The notes below the pieces were generated by a model. It did not search any database. It had not been told where the DNA came from and worked only from the letters and a program-made list of their open reading frames with translations. From Branchiostoma floridae (Eukaryota; Chordata; Leptocardii; Amphioxiformes; Branchiostomatidae): a stretch of 64,000 nucleotides of DNA. Where the stretch lies: contig NC_049980.1 of NCBI RefSeq assembly GCF_000003815.2, positions 12,518,299-12,582,298 of the forward strand. Direction: 5' to 3'. The translations under genes and the position numbers were made by a program. Of the stretch, positions 1 to 10,200 are shown piece after piece (the stretch's first letter is position 1; each line of letters starts with the position of its first letter).

Positions 1-20
1 TGGGTCTATGCAGCACTAAC

Positions 21-2233
21 CTCTGAGGCATTGTAGTGTTTGAAACAGAGAACATCCTCTGGACCAGCATCAGGCCTGTACTCGATCTTCTGGATACCTA
101 CAAAAAAAGGGAAGAGAAGAAACTATATGTATGATAGTAGAATGAAAATGACATCACTATGATTGCCAGATTCACCTTGCTGTGTGACTCATTGTTATTG
201 ACTGTATGACTGTTTGATTGTATGATTTGCAATAAACAATTTTTTACTCAAAGGCCTTTTGACAATCTCTAAAGTACTAGTAAGAGTTGAAAGGAAACTT
301 AAGTACTAAAGTACTTTCCTGTCATCAAAATAAATTATGACATAGATAGAACTTTAGATAGAACTTTATTGCGCCACAATTGTAACATGTGCAGTCCTTC
401 TACATTATTTAATAAAAACAATATGTCTGCTGGACATTTCCTCACAGAGACATGTTCTAGGAAATTAATCAGCATAGTTATGCTCCTTTATAAATATTCA
501 CCATGACAGTGTCTATTCAGTGTATACTGAAGAAAATTACAACAAAAATGATTCTGCAGGAAAACCTGTTTCCACTTAACGCTAGTTCACCTTAATCTGT
601 GGTGTAAACCTAAATTCGTTGTTGCAAAAAACAGATTTCAGGTCAACGACGTGGGTTTAAAATCAACATTTTCAAAATGCAATGTGAAACTACCTTCCAT
701 CGACTTATCGATCCCAAATTACCCTATTTTTTATATACAACGGATAAAGGTTACCCTATGAATAAAGGTCAATAATGAGGGTCTGCTTGCTCTTTTCGGT
801 AAGGCGTAGGCAGCCTATTCTTATTTTTCGTAACTCGTAGGGAAAATCATCTTATCTACGTTATTGCGAGGCGACCAAATTTAGCGTAATTGCCTTCCTT
901 GATTTAGCGTAATACATAGGGGTTCTTCTGAATTCAGCGTAAATCGTTGTCGGGACCCTCCATGTAGACCCTCACTAATGTTAACTGTTTAATAGATGAT
1001 GGATTACTGAAAAAGAGCCGCCGCCGCCGCCAGGGGAAATTTTGCTGCCAGACTAAGCTTACTTCAATAGCATTTCTATCAAAAATACACATAGTTTTAG
1101 CTTTAGTTATAGAGGGCGACGCCCCCAACATATTTTCACCATTTCGAGCGGCAAAGGCACGAGCCGTTGCAAGGTAGGTTCGGGGAAATTTTGAAATCTA
1201 GACCCTCTGAAATGCCATTTCCTGCATTTTGAGGGACAAATTTTGCTTACAGACTTAGCTGAATTTAATGACACTTCTAATAGAGAAAACGATTTTTGAG
1301 GGCGACGACCCATTTTGCACTATGTCGTCGTGAGCCCCGAAGACGCAAGAGAATTCTGGAGTAATTTTGAAATCAGGACACTTCAAATGCCATTTCCTGC
1401 ATTTGAGGGGAACATTTTACTTGTAAACAAAGCTAAGTTTAATAATGAAATTTCTACTAGTAAAAGGGTCGTGGGGACGACAACATTTTCCCACCGTGTC
1501 CAGTGCCGAAGGCGCGAGTCCTCGCAAGGGAGGTCCTTTGAAATTTTGAAATCTGTACCCTCTGAAACGTCATTTCCTGTATTTTTAGGGGCACATTTTG
1601 CCGGTAGACTAGCGAGATTTGTTGAAATTTCCATTAGTGAAAATATGCACAAGGGTTTCAGCTTGATTTTGTGTGTTTCATCTTATTTTATCGTGGGGGC
1701 GTCGCCCCCACGACCTATTTTTTGTGGGGGCAACCGCCCCCACTGCCCCCATGGTGCCGCCGCCACTGTGAATGACCAGTGGTCTAGTTCTATGGACTGT
1801 GCCATTATGGGTTTAGGGCACACAACTGTTCAATGAGTGGATCCTTGGCTAATTTTGTTTGTTTGTTTTATTATTAATATTTGTTTATATTGCATACCCG
1901 GCCTTGCACTGAAGAATAAAGAGTGTAAGCTGCATATCTGAACAGTTTTGTTTTGGATGGACCCTATTGGTACTTTTTCGATAAGTGTGTATATGATAGC
2001 TTTCAGCTCGGTCCAACTTTACCCAAATGTGTACCCCGCCCCCATGCAAGTGCCCCGCCTACCTAACGCCCACCTCCCATAGCTAACGTACTTACCTGAT
2101 AGCCTTGCACGTTTGCACACATTTTGATGAGCCTGCACATGTTTAACTTACCTGGAAAGAACTCCCCGTCTACCCCATCGGCTGCGGCTCTTTTCTTGGC
2201 CTTTTTAGACGAAGCTGGTGCAAAGGAAGACAT
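21..2233 (-). CDS. Xylose isomerase, 5' part (coding exons 1 and 2), truncated by window edge
   Basis: Two minus-strand exons join in frame. Exon 1 (2233 down to 2152) starts with ATG and encodes MSSFAPASSKKAKKRAAADG and then VDGEFFP; it ends at a consensus donor CAG|GTAAGT in phase 1. Exon 2 (97 down to 21) follows a T-rich acceptor TTTTTTTGTAG and reads (G)IQKIEYRPDAG...LCFKHYNASE, ending in phase 0 at GAG|GTTAGT. The spliced FFPGIQKIEY...LCFKHYNASE matches the conserved N-terminus of xylose isomerases (known family pattern F-P-x-I-x-K-I-x-[YF] ... L-A-F-x-x-Y-[ND]-A/P-x-E). The enzyme interconverts D-xylose and D-xylulose, also glucose and fructose, with two divalent metals. The metal and catalytic residues lie in later exons outside the window. 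The Lys/Ala-rich 20-residue leader is extra to the conserved core. Intron 1 (98-2151) carries the repeats at 946-1800. Family call is strong despite the short length, because the splice junction falls inside the motif and restores it. Confidence 0.82.
946..1800. repeat. Divergent tandem repeat, about four units of 175-200 bp
   Basis: The core AATGCCATTTCCTGCATTT recurs with changes at 1211, 1386 and 1566, with AAATTTTGCT-type blocks at 1037 and 1238, giving spacings of 201, 175 and 180 bp. Each unit also has a 'GGCGCGAG..CGCAAGG' block and a 'GGGCGACGCCC' block. The last unit ends in near-palindromic GTGGGGGC-GTC-GCCCCCAC (about 1694-1712) and a second GTGGGGGC...GCCCCCACTGCCCCCA. A related end is found at 23555-23650. 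The 173-aa plus and 89-aa minus open frames inside it are by-products of the repeat. It lies in xylose isomerase intron 1. Confidence 0.7.
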
Positions 2234-3289
2234 GTCTCCAGGGGTACCGACCGACTAACTTGATCAAACTCACAGGCTCTGGCCTCTGGGCACGCTGTCA
2301 GCTGATCGTTGACTCGGACTTTGTACGCATGCTTTCTGTCAGGTCGGTTAGGCGGTACCACTTACTGAGCCTGAGGGGGAGGTCACTTATTTTCTAGCTT
2401 CATATGTGTATAAAATTATATGATATCAATATTTCATAACAAGTTCTTTCATCTATTAATTATTCATAACACCATACATCAACGTTCGTATAAATAGAAC
2501 AAGGGATATTCATTTTTATACAGCTTAGACGGAAATAATCTCCCATGCCAGCAGTTGGACTCGTCTTTGTTTGTTTTCATTGCAGCACGGCTGTTAGCCC
2601 TTGGCCCAGATCTAATACAGATGGTTGTTATCGACTGTTATGTAACTGGATGAATAACATGTTTACAATAGAGACAATAAAACCTTTAAAGTGCATTTAT
2701 TCATTATTTCCAATTAACTGACATTTGTCAACCACATACAAAGGCAGGGTAACTGGGTTCATAATTATAGTATTCCTACCTATCTAATTCTAGTATTCAA
2801 TATGATAAAATCATGCCCTGTTCATATCTATCTCTTCCCATCTTAGTAGATGTTTCATCCTTTGTTGTACAATATTCAAATGATATACTAGTAGACAGGT
2901 TTTATTGTTACACAAAATGAGGACCAATGAGGCACCATAGGCTAGTTGGGCACAGCATTCACCACTTTTCAACCACTGAGATACTGTTCTACTTCTAGTA
3001 CTTAGAGTATACGCGTGTAGAGTATGCATCGGCTGTCTTTACTTTTATTATATTTCAGCCATACATAGTATGGTGAAATATATTGTATTCGTAATGTTTC
3101 TTCTTCTTCTTCTTCTCCTGTCAAATCTTCAAAGTGATTCATCTCCGCCGTTCCTGGACCGAATGACCTGAAATTTGGCACAGGGGTAGAATGGGCCAAT
3201 ACCTTGATGCTTTTTTCTCAGTTTTTTTCATATCTGCCTCTAAAGTGATTTTATTGAGATTTTTTGGTCAATTTTAGACCAAAACTGTA
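2234..3289. other. Intergenic stretch upstream of the xylose isomerase start
   Basis: This should hold the minus-strand promoter and 5' UTR of the xylose isomerase gene. No TATA box or splice acceptor can be placed with confidence just before the ATG. Open frames are short and have no recognisable content. Confidence 0.4.
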
Positions 3290-3789
3290 TATTTTGGCCC
3301 CTGTACCCTGGTATTACAACCAAATGATCTGAAATTTGACAGAGATGTGCCTTGATAATGCCCCCATATAAATTCGCTAACACTTTTGGTGTACAGTACA
3401 ACGAAATGCTTATTTTTGCGATTTTTTGACCAATTTTTGACCAAAAAAGGACACTTTTGGCCCCTGTACCCTGGTATTACAACCAAATGAGCTGAAATTT
3501 GACAGAGATGTGCCCTGATAATGCCCCCATATAAATTCAATAACACTTTTGGTGTACAGTACAGCAAAATGCTTATTTTTGCGATTTTTTGACCAATTTT
3601 TGACCAAAAAAGGACACTTTTGGCTCCTGTACCTTGGTATTGCAACCGAATGAGCTGAAATTTGACACAGATGTGCCTTGATAATCCCTTCATATAAATT
3701 CAATAACACTTTTGGTGTACAGTGCAACAAAATGCTTATTTTTGCGATTTTTGGCCAATTTTTGACCAAAAAAGGACACTTTTGGCTCC
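3290..3789. repeat. Tandem repeat, about 163-bp unit, three full copies plus start of a fourth
   Basis: The motif GGCCCCTGTACCCTGGTATT (or its GGCTCC variant) recurs at 3296, 3459, 3622 and 3784, so the period is 162-163 bp. Units share TGAGCTGAAATTTGACAGAG, TAACACTTTTGGTGTACAGT and TTTTTGACCAAAAAAGGACAC. Copies differ at only a few positions, so the array is fairly young. The fourth start runs into the duplicated block at 3790. Minus-strand open frames of 139 and 186 aa here are repeat translations, not genes. Confidence 0.85.
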
Positions 3790-4388
3790 TGTACCCTGGT
3801 ATTACAATTAAATGACCTGAAATTTGGTATAGATAGGCATTAGATGCTTGGTAACAAGATTCAAGTAAATTTTTTGACATAAACAACTTTAAAATGATTA
3901 ATTTTGGCACTTTTTTGAGGGGAATTTGCTTTCTTTTGGCCTCCTGACGTGACCTTCCGTGACCCCGCACAGAGCCACACCTGTGCGCGTCAGCCGGAGA
4001 GTTAATTGAATCAAAGACCTAGCCAATCAGCGAAGAGGAGGCCAAAGGCTAATTAATATTCATAAGCGGGGCCTCATGATCCCGCATATAGCAGTGTTCT
4101 CGCCAGGGGGAGCGAAGCCCGCCCAAGGCTCTCGCATTTTAGACTATTCAGAAGGCTTTATATTGTATCAGTTCTTAGGGGCATATCTATGATAATCGCA
4201 GCAGTCACTTAACTTCTCTTCAGGAGTTTAGCGTAACACTATTTCAGGTCAAACCGTCAAAGGCAACTAAAAACAAACTTTAACGTTACTGAGTTCAACA
4301 GTACTTATAACTTGTTATCCGAAGTTAAACGCTAGCGATGGTATTTTCGCTGCGCTGTTAGCTCCGTGCGACTGTTGTTGACGGTCTT
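3790..4388. repeat. Duplicated block, copy 1
   Basis: Begins TGTACCCTGGTATTAC and ends at GTTGTTGACGGTCTTA. Copy 2 (4411-5138) follows the same order: GGTATAGATAGGCAT, GCACTTTTTTG, AGCCAATCAGCGAAGAG, ATTCATAAGCGGG, TCTCGCCAGG, GCATTTTAGACTATT, GATAATCG, GCAGTCACTTA, GCTGCGC.GTTAGC and TTGTTGACGGTCT. The CCAAT-containing AGCCAATCAGCGAAGAG is kept in both. The opening segment is the same sequence as the 163-bp array unit, so the array seems to be a local amplification of one end of this element. Confidence 0.8.
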
Positions 4389-4410
4389 ATAACGGTATAT
4401 TTTGCACCCC

Positions 4411-5138
4411 TGTACCCTGGTATGAGTAACATTTGGTATAGATAGGCATAAGATAGTTGGTAAAATGATCCAAGTGAAATTTTTCGGCATAAAGTACTGT
4501 AAAAGGCTTAATTACAGCACTTTTTTGGGGGGAATTGGTTTTCTTTCGTTCTCCATGCCATGACCTTTCGGACGTTCACCCCACAGAGCCGACATCTGCA
4601 CCTGCGTCTAGCCGGCAGGAAGAGTTAATTCAATTAATGGTTCAGCCAATCAGCGAAGAGAAAAGCGAAGGCTAATCAATATTCATAAGCGGGACCACAC
4701 AATACGTTAACTTGAAGACTCAGGCCGTACAGACTTCTCGCCAGGATTTTTTCAAAGCGTCGGACAGGGGTCCGGGGGCCGCCGAATGTCCCTGGCGGGG
4801 TCCAGGGGCAGGGCCACTGTGGGGGGGACCCAGGTGGGCGAAGCCCCCCCGGAAGCTCTTGCATTTTAGACTATTGAGAAGGCTTCTTTTATCAGTTTTT
4901 TTAGGGCTATATCTACGATAATCGTAGCAGTCACTTACTTCTCTTCAGCAGTTTGACTTTAAAATATTTCGGGTCAAAGCTTCAAAGACAACTAAAACCT
5001 CATAAACAACAAACTTTACTTAGCTCAACAGTATACAAAAATATTGTACGGGTTGCCATCCTTAGTTGAAGCGCTTATTTATAGCGCTAGTATCTTCGCT
5101 GCGCCGTTAGCCGCCGTGCGACTTTTGTTGACGGTCTG
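4411..5138. repeat. Duplicated block, copy 2, with a GC-rich insertion
   Basis: Same order of conserved blocks as copy 1, ending TTTTGTTGACGGTCTGA. It is about 130 bp longer, mostly because of a GC-rich segment (about 4750-4850) with GGGGTCCGGGGGCC and runs of G and C that copy 1 lacks. The two copies are direct and almost adjacent (22 bp apart). No coding capacity is seen. Confidence 0.8.
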
Positions 5139-7137
5139 ATATCCCTACGTCGCCGCCTTGCTGATATTCCCACGGACATGTTTCAAGAAAAATACCCAGC
5201 AAAAAATGCTGTTCTGCGTCAAATTCTATTCTATAAAACATGTGGGACTCAGTGTTACAGCCTAAATATTTTGTAGAAGCACCGCTGTAGGAAAGAAGGT
5301 CCAAGCAATGTAAAACATCACGTAGCATGAAGTTCGCTGTCAACTGGCACACAGCACATGACTGTTTGAAACTCTAAGTCTAATCAACAGCCGTGTTTGA
5401 TTGATAGCCGGCGGTCCTTTGATGAAGTCGGCGAAAGGTGCGTTAGTTAGAAAATCTGCGTTTAGTTTTGATACGTAATTATAAGTTAGACAGTGGCGAG
5501 AATGATTATTTTCTCATCAATATTTCTCTTCAGAATTATTTGAACTTAATTGTACATCTAAACAATTGGCTTACCTGTGCAATGTTTATATGATTAATGA
5601 TCAGTGTACTGAAATCATGTGTAACGTATGGCTCCTAGTCAATAGATCAGCATTTTCTCTATAGTGACCACCTGTCTATAGTGGCCACATTTCTAGTGCT
5701 GTTGTTGTTTGACATAAACTTTGAACATTTAAATTGTAAGTAACTTTAAACTGCCAGAGTTTCAGCCCAATAAAACACTCTCAGCGCCAGGGTATGAACA
5801 GACTGACCAGACAGACGAAAATAAATCCTCGAACAAGGTTCAATCGTATCTTCCGGGTCTGGCAGGAAGTTGTTAAACTAAAATAAGAATAGGCTCGATG
5901 GCTGATTGCATACAAAGTAAAACAGTTTAACAGTTTTACAGCTTGAAGAAAACAAACGCTCCTACAGTACCTGCACCTGCTTGATAATTATTAAATCGTA
6001 TGCCCTACTTGAATAAAAAAAGTTCACTGCAATAATAAATGTACCCACATCACAAGGAGCTTATACTTTTTTAAACTTACACCTAGTTATCGTACTGAAA
6101 ATTGTTAATGACATTACATGAAGTCATTCAACAATTTTCAGTCATGATGAAAATTTTCTGAATGGAAGGTGTGATTATTGTCATTTTCTGAAAAATAGAA
6201 GCAAGCTCTGTTTTTACCTGGAATCAATTCACAATACCAGTCCACTTTGGGGGATAATGTACTGTTAAGAGGATGTTCCATTTTTGCGCAGGGGTGATTT
6301 GGAACAGTCCAATGTTGCGTGGGAAGGGGTATGGCTGAAATATGCTGTATTTGCTCTTAAGCAAATGTCGGCCTTTCTAGTTTATTAAGTGCATTCATTG
6401 CGAGTGGTTTAAAATGGTTAGATACTCCAATAGTTCAATTTCTATCTCTTTCTCTATTCAAATCACCACCCCCGTGCCATCAACAATTGGACTTGTCCAA
6501 AACCTTTGAACTTCCGGGTTTTGATATGGCGGCCCTCCCTTGTCAGTCCCTAGTTAATGAGTAACCAAGATTGACAGATCGACAAAACCCCGCTACATGT
6601 AACTTATTGTAAGGGAGGTAGGTGCTTTGAATGCTGCAAATGTCCTCCGGGAAGTACATGGGCGTTACCTGTTCACTGACCAATATCGAATGGACTGGTA
6701 CAATGTATATGTGTTCTGCTTTCAGTTTCATTGTTATCATGTGATCCGACTTGTCGTGAACTTGACTTTACTAATGCCAATGGAGGTTCACTTCCTTAAG
6801 TATTTTGTACTACTTGTAGCTTGTCATACATACCGCTATATACTTTGAGCTTCCGAAAACAGTCATGGAAATCCTATATATGATGTCATCAAGCGTCGAT
6901 TGCATTGCATATGAAAGTCAGTTATTATCAAGCTTAACCTGACCGTGTCCATTGCTCTCATACTATCTACAGTCAACCTCAGCTGCATGCCCGCTGAATA
7001 TCTCCTGAATCGCTTACACTTCAGACACACTCTTTTAAAGATATCACCGGTGCACCATGCAGTATAGCCTTTTCCTGCGTATACCGGGTTTATTTGTTTG
7101 TTTGGGTTGTTGTTGTTGTTGTTGTTAGGCTTCAAAT
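5139..7137. other. Intergenic stretch, no supported gene
   Basis: Open frames are short and lack splice or homology support. A solo fragment AGTGACCACCTGTCTATAGTGGCCAC (about 5664-5689) resembles the end of the 25801-26100 element. A TGAACTTCCGGGTTTTGATATGGCGGC block at 6507-6533 carries ETS-like and YY1-like motifs, described separately. A short GTT microsatellite lies at 7108-7128. Confidence 0.4.
6507..6533 (+). promoter_or_regulatory. ETS-like plus YY1-like motif pair (possible upstream promoter)
   Basis: ACTTCCGG (6510-6517) is the reverse complement of the ETS core CCGGAAGT, and ATGGCGGC (6526-6533) matches the core of the YY1/initiator motif. Such pairs are typical of TATA-less animal promoters. 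It lies 760 bp before the TPR-TIR start codon. Functional use is inferred. Confidence 0.3.
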
Positions 7138-7142
7138 TCTGA

Positions 7143-7150
7143 ACTTCCGG
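7143..7150 (+). promoter_or_regulatory. ETS-like site upstream of TPR-TIR gene
   Basis: ACTTCCGG inside TGAACTTCCGGGTTTGTCAG, the same 15-bp context as at 6507, sits 145 bp before the ATG at 7295. An ACTACAG at 7282-7288, seven bases before ATCAAGATG, could be a 5' UTR splice acceptor. If so, one of the two ETS-like sites marks an upstream noncoding first exon. Confidence 0.3.
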
Positions 7151-7294
7151 GTTTGTCAGTTAATAGTCTTCTCATCAACTTCAACCATCTCTAAGGCTTT
7201 TTCTTGATCATGGCCCTGACCTTTCGGTTATGAATTATGAATGTTCATCAACGTTGTTTTTTATTTTCAATCATAAACGTTACTACAGATCAAG

Positions 7295-10200
7295 ATGAGC
7301 TCAAACAGCTGCCATTTAACGTGGAAATCCTTGCAACAGTACGCACAGGACACTAAGAAACTCGAGTTGGACTTGCCACACATCGAAGAACATTACAATG
7401 AGACACTCACCTTTCTCACAATGCGTTATGGCAACCTCAGAGGCTTTATGCTCTTCAACTTGGATCAGTCTAGAGAAGCCGAGAAGTCGTTTAGAAAAGT
7501 CTTAGAAGTTGATCCCAGCAACTTGAACGCCATAGGAAATCTAGTAGTTCTGTATGAAGAACAGTTCATGTATGCAAAAGCTCGGGAGATGCATGCAAAA
7601 CTGAAAGCGTTACTGAAAGAAGGTGGAAACAATGGTGAGGCGAGACAAGCAAGGGCCACCGCAGAGCAGGTAAGTTGAATAACCTTTGAGGTAAGGTTTC
7701 GCAGAGAATGATGAGAATGTAATTTTTATAGGCTTATATGTGCTTATAGGGGTCCTTAACTTACGTTTGAATGTCCCACACTAACAGTGAGAGAAGAAAC
7801 AAAGTGATACGCAGAGATAATTTTCGTTCAACAAAAAACGAATGCAATCTGTACTTGTTGAACGCTATACACACTAATACAAATATTTAGATTTTAGTTC
7901 ATGAGTTACTTAATGGGTCATTAAGGGTTAAGGCACAACTAAGATTTGACTAATCTATAACCAAGAATTCATGCGGACAGTTGCATGCATGTCTAAGATT
8001 TCAATTTTATGCATAACTAAGATTTTTTTTTAATTTATCCGTACGTAAGACTTTAATGCTATGCTTACCAAAAATCTAATCCCATGTCTTTCTTTTTGTT
8101 TCTTATTTCATTTGATGCATACCTGGGATATATACGAACTTTGAGCCTGCACGAGAACTTTTTTTCGTGTTCTAGTCTCTCGTCGGATAGATGTTAATTT
8201 AGAACGAAATGATGACGCACACCAAAGCATGACCATCAAAAAACTGTTTTAGTTGTCTGGCGATTTACTGTCCCAATCTCTGAGAAATGAAAACAAGCAC
8301 GCACGCAAAACAGTTCAAATGGTTTATCATTCATAACGAATAACCTTATCACTCTCATTGATGAGCATGAGGCCATTCTATTCCATAAGATGAAATAAAA
8401 TTATCTTGCTCATCAATATCACTCCATAAAATGAAATGGAATTATCATGGTCATCAATGATGGTGATAAGGTTATTCGTTATAATGAACCATTTGAACTG
8501 TTTTGCGTGCGTGCTTGTTTTCAATGAGCCCTGCGAACATCAAAAATTGATAATTATCATCATCATCATCATAGTAAACAATAACTCACTCACTAACTCT
8601 GTCAAAAAACAACATAACAGTGACTAGAATTTATAATAGCAAGGGTACTCGTCAATAGATAAACCCGGAATTCTGTATCATCCACAATGGTGTAAACAGG
8701 TTGTCTGTCGTAGGTTTTCATAAAATCTTCGATAGACATAGATAATCTTAAGCATAACAACATTAGATAGGTATGCGCATAATTAAAATCATAATCAAAA
8801 TACATGTTAAACTGAAATCTCAGGTCTGCATAGAATCACTCCTTGTTATGGATTTAAACTCTTTTCTATGCCTAAATGCAAACCATTAATGAACTAAAAT
8901 CTCACATAGATTTGAATACATTTGTATCTCATTAAGCTTTCTGGTAGTTTACTACTCTCCTGTTTATATTCTATAGCTCGCGGATTAACTCCTTTTTAGA
9001 ATATTGGCTAGGCAATTGTAGTTAGAGGGACGATATCAATGCCGTTATGACCATAAAAGTTTAATTCTCTCCCTAATTATGTAGCAAGCTTTGTGGTATT
9101 TTCTCTTTCTCGTGGCAGGCCTTCGCTATCCAATGGTTTGAACAAGACAAACGTGATTTCGGACATCTCGCGTATTTCGAGGAGGCAGCTCGGCGGTCCG
9201 AGTACGCGCTTCCAGAGGAGAGGCTGGCGTGGAAGTTCCAGTGCGGTCTGGCCGTCTACAGGCTCTACCTGCAGTTCTTACAGGCAAAGGCAACAGAAGA
9301 GAACATCTTATTCACACGATGTAAGGCTTTGGCATACTTCAACGATGCCATACAGGTGTACGAGAAACACAGACCCGATAACTCCAGGGACGCGGCGCTA
9401 TGCTGGGTCTTCATCGGCATCATTGTTCTGGACACGGAAGAGTCGGAAAGACATGACCTTTTCAACAGTAGTCAAGTTGCAGAGACCACGCCAAAGGAAT
9501 GCTTCGACACAGCGCTGAGCTTGAGTAGGACGCCGTATGTGGTAAGAAGGATAGGGGAGCAGCTTGGAAGACCTGAAATGAAGGAGTACGCCAGGGCATT
9601 GGAGATGTTGGACGAAGCGCTTGAGCAAAACCCCAGACGGTGCGGGTGGTTCTGCCACGATAGAAAGGGTATCATTTATTTGCAAATGTTCAAACATAAA
9701 ACATCGTTGGAAGGACATTCACCAGACACCATGCTGCAAGAATCTCTAAAGAACTTTAGAAAGGCAGTGCAATTTAAGAAAACTTACACCGACTTCGACT
9801 GTATTGGACAGATTCAATTGGAACTTGGTGACTACCAGTCAGCCATTGCTGCATTCCGACAAGCTGTGAATCATGGGATTGACGATCGGTGTGACCCAGG
9901 TTTGACACACAGGTAGTCTACTTCAGTTTGATTGATCTTAGTTTGGACTCAAGTCCGGTCTTTTCTGGTCTGTTTATGTGGACAGTATCTATGCACCATG
10001 TATACATATGTCTAAGCTTTGTGCTAGCATCAAGTCTCCCATTGCTGAACACGCTAGTATTTTAAAACATTTCAAATAGCTTTGTGAAAATGTGTGATAT
10101 CCGCTAAGGACTGTTGTATACTTTTACAAATGTGGTCAAATCCACTGACAAATCCTTTGGAAGAAAGATATTTACCATTTTACAGCTTCACAAACCAGTA

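Noticed and set aside
3290..3789. CRISPR-like regular repeat
   Set aside because: Units are contiguous 163-bp tandem copies without spacers, in an animal genome.
3274..3970. Minus-strand frames of 139 and 186 aa
   Set aside because: They translate the 163-bp tandem repeat; the internal protein repeat follows the DNA period and there are no splice sites.
4676..4921. Pro/Gly-rich frames on both strands
   Set aside because: They come from the GC-rich insertion in duplicated copy 2; no gene features.
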